Assembly: GCA_030690405.1 (NCBI GenBank)
Contig: JAUYGU010000032.1
Coordinates: forward strand, 1-15,597
Source of the DNA: Dehalococcoidia bacterium
GTDB taxonomy: Bacteria > Chloroflexota > Dehalococcoidia > SM23-28-2 > RBG-16-64-32
Direction of reading: 5' to 3'
Length of the DNA: 15,597 nucleotides
In this document: positions 13,012-15,597 of the stretch, one piece after another
How positions within the stretch are numbered: position 1 is the stretch's first letter
Layout of the letters: each line of letters opens with the position of its first letter
The notes under the pieces: model-generated
Database searches by the model: none
What the model saw: the letters and a program-made list of their open reading frames with translations, nothing else
What the model was told of the DNA's origin: nothing
Program-made: the position numbers and the translations under genes

Positions 13012-14298
13012 GTGCCCGCCCGGATAAACGTTGTCCTTTTGGGGTTGGGGGTTGTCGGCGCCGGAGTCGCCCGCGCGCTCAGCGAGAGGGCGGAGACCTA
13101 CTCCAACCGTATCGGCGCTACGCTGAACCTGCGCCGCGTCCTCGTCCGTGACCCCGGTAAGAAGCGAGCGGTGGAGGTCGCCGCGGCCCTCCTGGCCGTG
13201 CGAGCGGAGGAGGCGCTCTCCGGCGATGTGGACATCGTCGTGGAGCTGATGGGCGGCGAGCACCCCGCGTACGAGCTGATCAAGGACTCGCTCTCCCGCG
13301 GACGCTACGTCGTCACGGCGAACAAGGAGGTCATGGCCAAGCACGGCCCGGAGCTGCTGGCGCTGGCGGCTGAGAAGGGAGTGGACATCCTCTACGAGGC
13401 CAGCGTCGGCGGTGGCATCCCGATCATCTCCCCTCTCAAGCGCGACCTCTCCGCCAACGAGATCTCCAGCGTCCGCGCGATAATCAACGGCACGACGAAC
13501 TACATCCTGACCTGCATGGGCCGCGAAGAGATCTCCTTTAATGTCGCGCTGCGCCAGGCGCAGGAGCTCGGCTACGCCGAGGCCGACCCTACGAACGATA
13601 TCGAGGGCCACGACGCCGCCTACAAGCTCGCCATCCTTGCCAGCCTCGCCTTCCACACGCGCGTGCGCCCCGAGGATGTGTACCGGGAGGGGATCACACT
13701 CCTGAGCCCCCAGGACTTCCTCTACGCCCGCGAGCTGGGCTACGCGATCAAGCTGCTGGCCGTCGCCCGCCGGGAGGATTCCGCCGTACAGGCGCGGGTC
13801 CACCCGACGCTGCTGCCGGAGGACGAGCTGCTGGCGAAGGTGGACGGTGCCCTCAACGCCATCCAGATAGAGGGCGACCTCACCGGCCGCATCCTGTTCC
13901 AGGGTGCGGGAGCCGGCTCCCTGCCGACGACCTCAGCCGTCATGGCGGACGTCTTGGACGCCGCCCGGGCCGTCGTCCAGGGCGGGCGGCCGTTCCCCTG
14001 GCGCCACACCGCCGAACTGTCCATCAGGCCCCTGGCGGAGCTGGTGACCCGCTACTACATCCGGTTGGAGGTGGCCGACCGGCCGGGCGTCCTCGCCGGC
14101 ATCGCCCGCGCCTTCGGCGACCACGCGGTGAGCATCGCCTCCGTCATCCAGAAGGAGACCGACGAAGCGGCCCAGACGGCGGAGCTCGTGATCATGACTC
14201 ACCCGGCGCGCGAGGACGCTGTCCAGGCGACGCTCCTGGAGCTGCGCGACCTGCCGGAGGTGGTCAGCGTCGGCAACCTGCTGAGGGTGGACGGCTGA
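13012..14298 (+). CDS. hom: Homoserine dehydrogenase with C-terminal ACT domain
   Basis: This 428-residue enzyme reduces aspartate-4-semialdehyde to homoserine with NAD(P)H, the branch point to threonine and methionine. The Rossmann motif GLGVVGAGVA is at 11-20, TANKEVMAKHG at 102-112 with Lys105, EASVGGGIPII at 129-139, INGTTNYIL at 158-166, and the catalytic region GYAEADPTNDIEGHDAAYKL at 187-206 with Lys205. Residues about 348-425 form an ACT domain (YIRLEVADRPGVLAGIARAF), so feedback inhibition by threonine is likely. The GTG at 13012 is chosen because the Rossmann strand starts right after it; an upstream in-frame start would lie inside the parvulin gene. thrC is two genes downstream. 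Confidence 0.97.
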   Translation: MPARINVVLLGLGVVGAGVARALSERAETYSNRIGATLNLRRVLVRDPGKKRAVEVAAALLAVRAEEALSGDVDIVVELMGGEHPAYELIKDSLSRGRYVVTANKEVMAKHGPELLALAAEKGVDILYEASVGGGIPIISPLKRDLSANEISSVRAIINGTTNYILTCMGREEISFNVALRQAQELGYAEADPTNDIEGHDAAYKLAILASLAFHTRVRPEDVYREGITLLSPQDFLYARELGYAIKLLAVARREDSAVQARVHPTLLPEDELLAKVDGALNAIQIEGDLTGRILFQGAGAGSLPTTSAVMADVLDAARAVVQGGRPFPWRHTAELSIRPLAELVTRYYIRLEVADRPGVLAGIARAFGDHAVSIASVIQKETDEAAQTAELVIMTHPAREDAVQATLLELRDLPEVVSVGNLLRVDG

Positions 14299-14299
14299 C

Positions 14300-15316
14300 G
14301 TGAGCGTCGAAAAGCAGGAAGCCTCCGCGGAGAGCCGGCTCCAGTCGCTGGACGAGGATCTGCGCCAGGCGAAGGCCGCCCTCCACAAGGTGGAGCACGA
14401 GCTTGAGCAGGCGCTGAACCAGATCTGGAACCTGGACAGCGGGCTACGCAAGCTGGAGGAGAGCAGCGGCGGTAGCGGCGGCAGCGGCGGCGTGGCGGCC
14501 TCTCTGCCGGGCATCCGGGAGGAGATCAGGCAGCTCCGCAGCCAGACGGACAAGCTCCAGGAGCGACAGAACTCCCTCGCCGGCCGTAGCGAGGAAATTG
14601 GCCGGCAGCAGCAGGCGGACCTGGAGCGGGAGCGGCAGGAGCGGGCCGCGCTGCTCAAGCAGGCGGAGGCGGCGGCGCGCTCCGTGGGCCAGTTCGAAAG
14701 CCGGATACAGCTCCTGGAAGAGTCGCTCCGCCACGTGGAGGAGTCGGTGGCTGAGCTCCGTCTCTCTCACCAGACCCTGGCGCGGGGGATCGAAGAGCTC
14801 ACGAATCGCGGCGCCCGCAACCTGGAAACCGCTCTGCGCTTGGAGCACCAGCTCGACTCCATCGCGGGCGAGATCGAGGCGCTTCAGAAGCGGGATGGGG
14901 AGCTGGAGGAGCGGGTGAACGTGTTCGAGGAGCGCGTGCACCGTGGCGAGGAGCGGGTCGAGAAGTTCGAGCAACACCTGAGCCTGCCCCTCGACATCAA
15001 GGAGCAGCTTGACCGCGGCCGCTTCGAGCGGCAGCAGCTCGCCGAGCGGCTGGGGAAGCTGGAGACCTCCGCCGGGGAGCTCGTGGAGCGCACCGCGGAG
15101 TTCGTCCAGAGCCTGGCGCGGCTGGACCAGCGGACGCAGGGCCAGGCGGGCCGCATCATGGAGATAGCGCAGGACCTTCAGCAGCAGAGGGAGACGGTCG
15201 TCGACCAGATCAAGAAGCTGGTCCGAACCATGGAGAGGCAACGACGCCGCCAGGCGGAGGCGCTGGCCCAGGAGATAAAGGAGCTCGGCCGCAGTGAGTT
15301 CAGCGCCGACAAATAG
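14300..15316 (+). CDS. Coiled-coil protein of unknown function inside the threonine operon
   Basis: This 338-residue protein is almost entirely charged heptad-like helix, rich in Glu, Gln, Leu and Arg, with no membrane segment, signal peptide or catalytic motif I can see. A first coiled coil (about 10-54) is separated from a long second one (about 71-330) by a glycine-serine linker, [10 protein letters not shown] (55-64), at DNA level a short run of GGC/AGC repeats. One break with Pro occurs near 230 ([10 protein letters not shown]). It could be a structural or scaffold protein. The GTG start lies 1 nt after the hom stop, and its end overlaps thrC by 23 bp, so it is co-translated with the pathway genes. 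Homology to a named family cannot be judged because coiled coils mislead comparison. Confidence 0.85.
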   Translation: MSVEKQEASAESRLQSLDEDLRQAKAALHKVEHELEQALNQIWNLDSGLRKLEESSGGSGGSGGVAASLPGIREEIRQLRSQTDKLQERQNSLAGRSEEIGRQQQADLERERQERAALLKQAEAAARSVGQFESRIQLLEESLRHVEESVAELRLSHQTLARGIEELTNRGARNLETALRLEHQLDSIAGEIEALQKRDGELEERVNVFEERVHRGEERVEKFEQHLSLPLDIKEQLDRGRFERQQLAERLGKLETSAGELVERTAEFVQSLARLDQRTQGQAGRIMEIAQDLQQQRETVVDQIKKLVRTMERQRRRQAEALAQEIKELGRSEFSADK

Positions 15317-15597
15317 CACACGCACCGGCGTCCTGCGCCGCTACCGCGATCGCCTCCCGGTCACGGAGGCCACGCCCATGCTCTGCCTGGGCGAGGGCGA
15401 CACCCCGCTGGTCCTCTCCCGCCGCTTGGCGGAGCGGGCCGGTTGCGAGCGACTCTACTTCAAGCTGGAGATGTGCAACCCCACAGGCTCCTTCAAGGAC
15501 CGCGGCATGGTCGTGGCCGTGGCGAAGGCGGTGGAGGAAGGGGCGCGGGCCGTCCTCTGCGCGTCGACCGGCAACACCAGCGCCTCGGCGGCGGCGT
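15294..15597 (+). CDS. thrC: Threonine synthase, N-terminal part (runs off the window)
   Basis: This PLP enzyme converts O-phosphohomoserine to threonine, the last step of the pathway. About 101 codons are visible. LGEGDTPL (32-39) and [19 protein letters not shown] (54-72) match threonine synthase, with Lys68 as the Schiff-base lysine, followed by [13 protein letters not shown] (phosphate-binding loop). The GTG at 15294 is chosen because AAAGGAG (15277-15283) lies 10 nt upstream. It overlaps the coiled-coil gene by 23 bp in another frame. A related PLP lyase such as threonine dehydratase is unlikely given the GEGDTPL start and hom in the same cluster. Confidence 0.95.
   Translation, partial: MSSAPTNSTRTGVLRRYRDRLPVTEATPMLCLGEGDTPLVLSRRLAERAGCERLYFKLEMCNPTGSFKDRGMVVAVAKAVEEGARAVLCASTGNTSASAAA

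Noticed and set aside
14462..14491. Gly-Ser linker in the coiled-coil protein as an artificial (cloned) linker
   Set aside because: The codon use matches its surroundings, and natural proteins carry such linkers; nothing else suggests engineered DNA.
1..15597. CRISPR arrays, transposons, prophage genes, tRNA or rRNA
   Set aside because: No regularly spaced repeats, transposase or integrase motifs, or tRNA-like cloverleaf were seen on either strand.

Overview
This GC-rich window carries tightly packed bacterial housekeeping genes, many with GTG starts, short overlaps and few gaps. The gene set suggests a member of the Chloroflexota, possibly a Dehalococcoidia-like lineage. It includes a Gram-positive-style replication cassette (DnaB helicase, DnaD-domain protein, DnaC/DnaI-type loader), rpsF-ssb-rpsR, a long hibernation factor next to a ComF protein, a zinc-finger-type S18 and a fused MoaD-MoaE. 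This placement is an inference from content and style; there is no rRNA or other decisive marker. I see no tRNA, rRNA, CRISPR array, transposase or phage gene.

Layout. 1-2664 (+): the 3' end of dnaB, a DnaD-domain protein and an unusual tandem-AAA+ helicase-loader-like ATPase, overlapping one another. 2665-2824: a gap between convergent genes, filled with palindromic (REP-like) repeats. 2825-4064 (-): a two-gene unit, fused molybdopterin synthase followed by a zinc-ribbon Nudix hydrolase. 4065-4288: a divergent control region with a 19-bp direct repeat. 4289-6405 (+): a sphingosine-1-phosphate-lyase-like PLP enzyme overlapping a ComF-family phosphoribosyltransferase. 6406-9134 (+): a clear promoter, then hpf, a PfkB-family sugar kinase and an unrecognised protein with a nucleotidyltransferase-like N-terminus. 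9135-10561 (+): promoter, a structured leader of about 130 nt and glyA. 10562-11901 (+): a strong promoter, a leader that can hide the ribosome binding site, then rpsF, ssb and an rpsR with a long acidic N-terminal extension. 11976-15597 (+): a membrane-anchored parvulin, hom, a coiled-coil protein and the start of thrC.

The groups make biological sense. The first is replication initiation and helicase loading. The rpsF cluster pairs two ribosomal proteins with SSB. The hom-thrC unit converts aspartate semialdehyde toward threonine, and glyA supplies glycine and one-carbon units. No complete new defence or mobile system is visible. The most unusual points are the tandem AAA+ loader, the unknown protein coupled to the sugar kinase, the glyA and rpsF leaders, the S18 extension, the coiled-coil gene inside the threonine operon, and the MoaD-MoaE fusion with its Gly-Gly buried in the chain.
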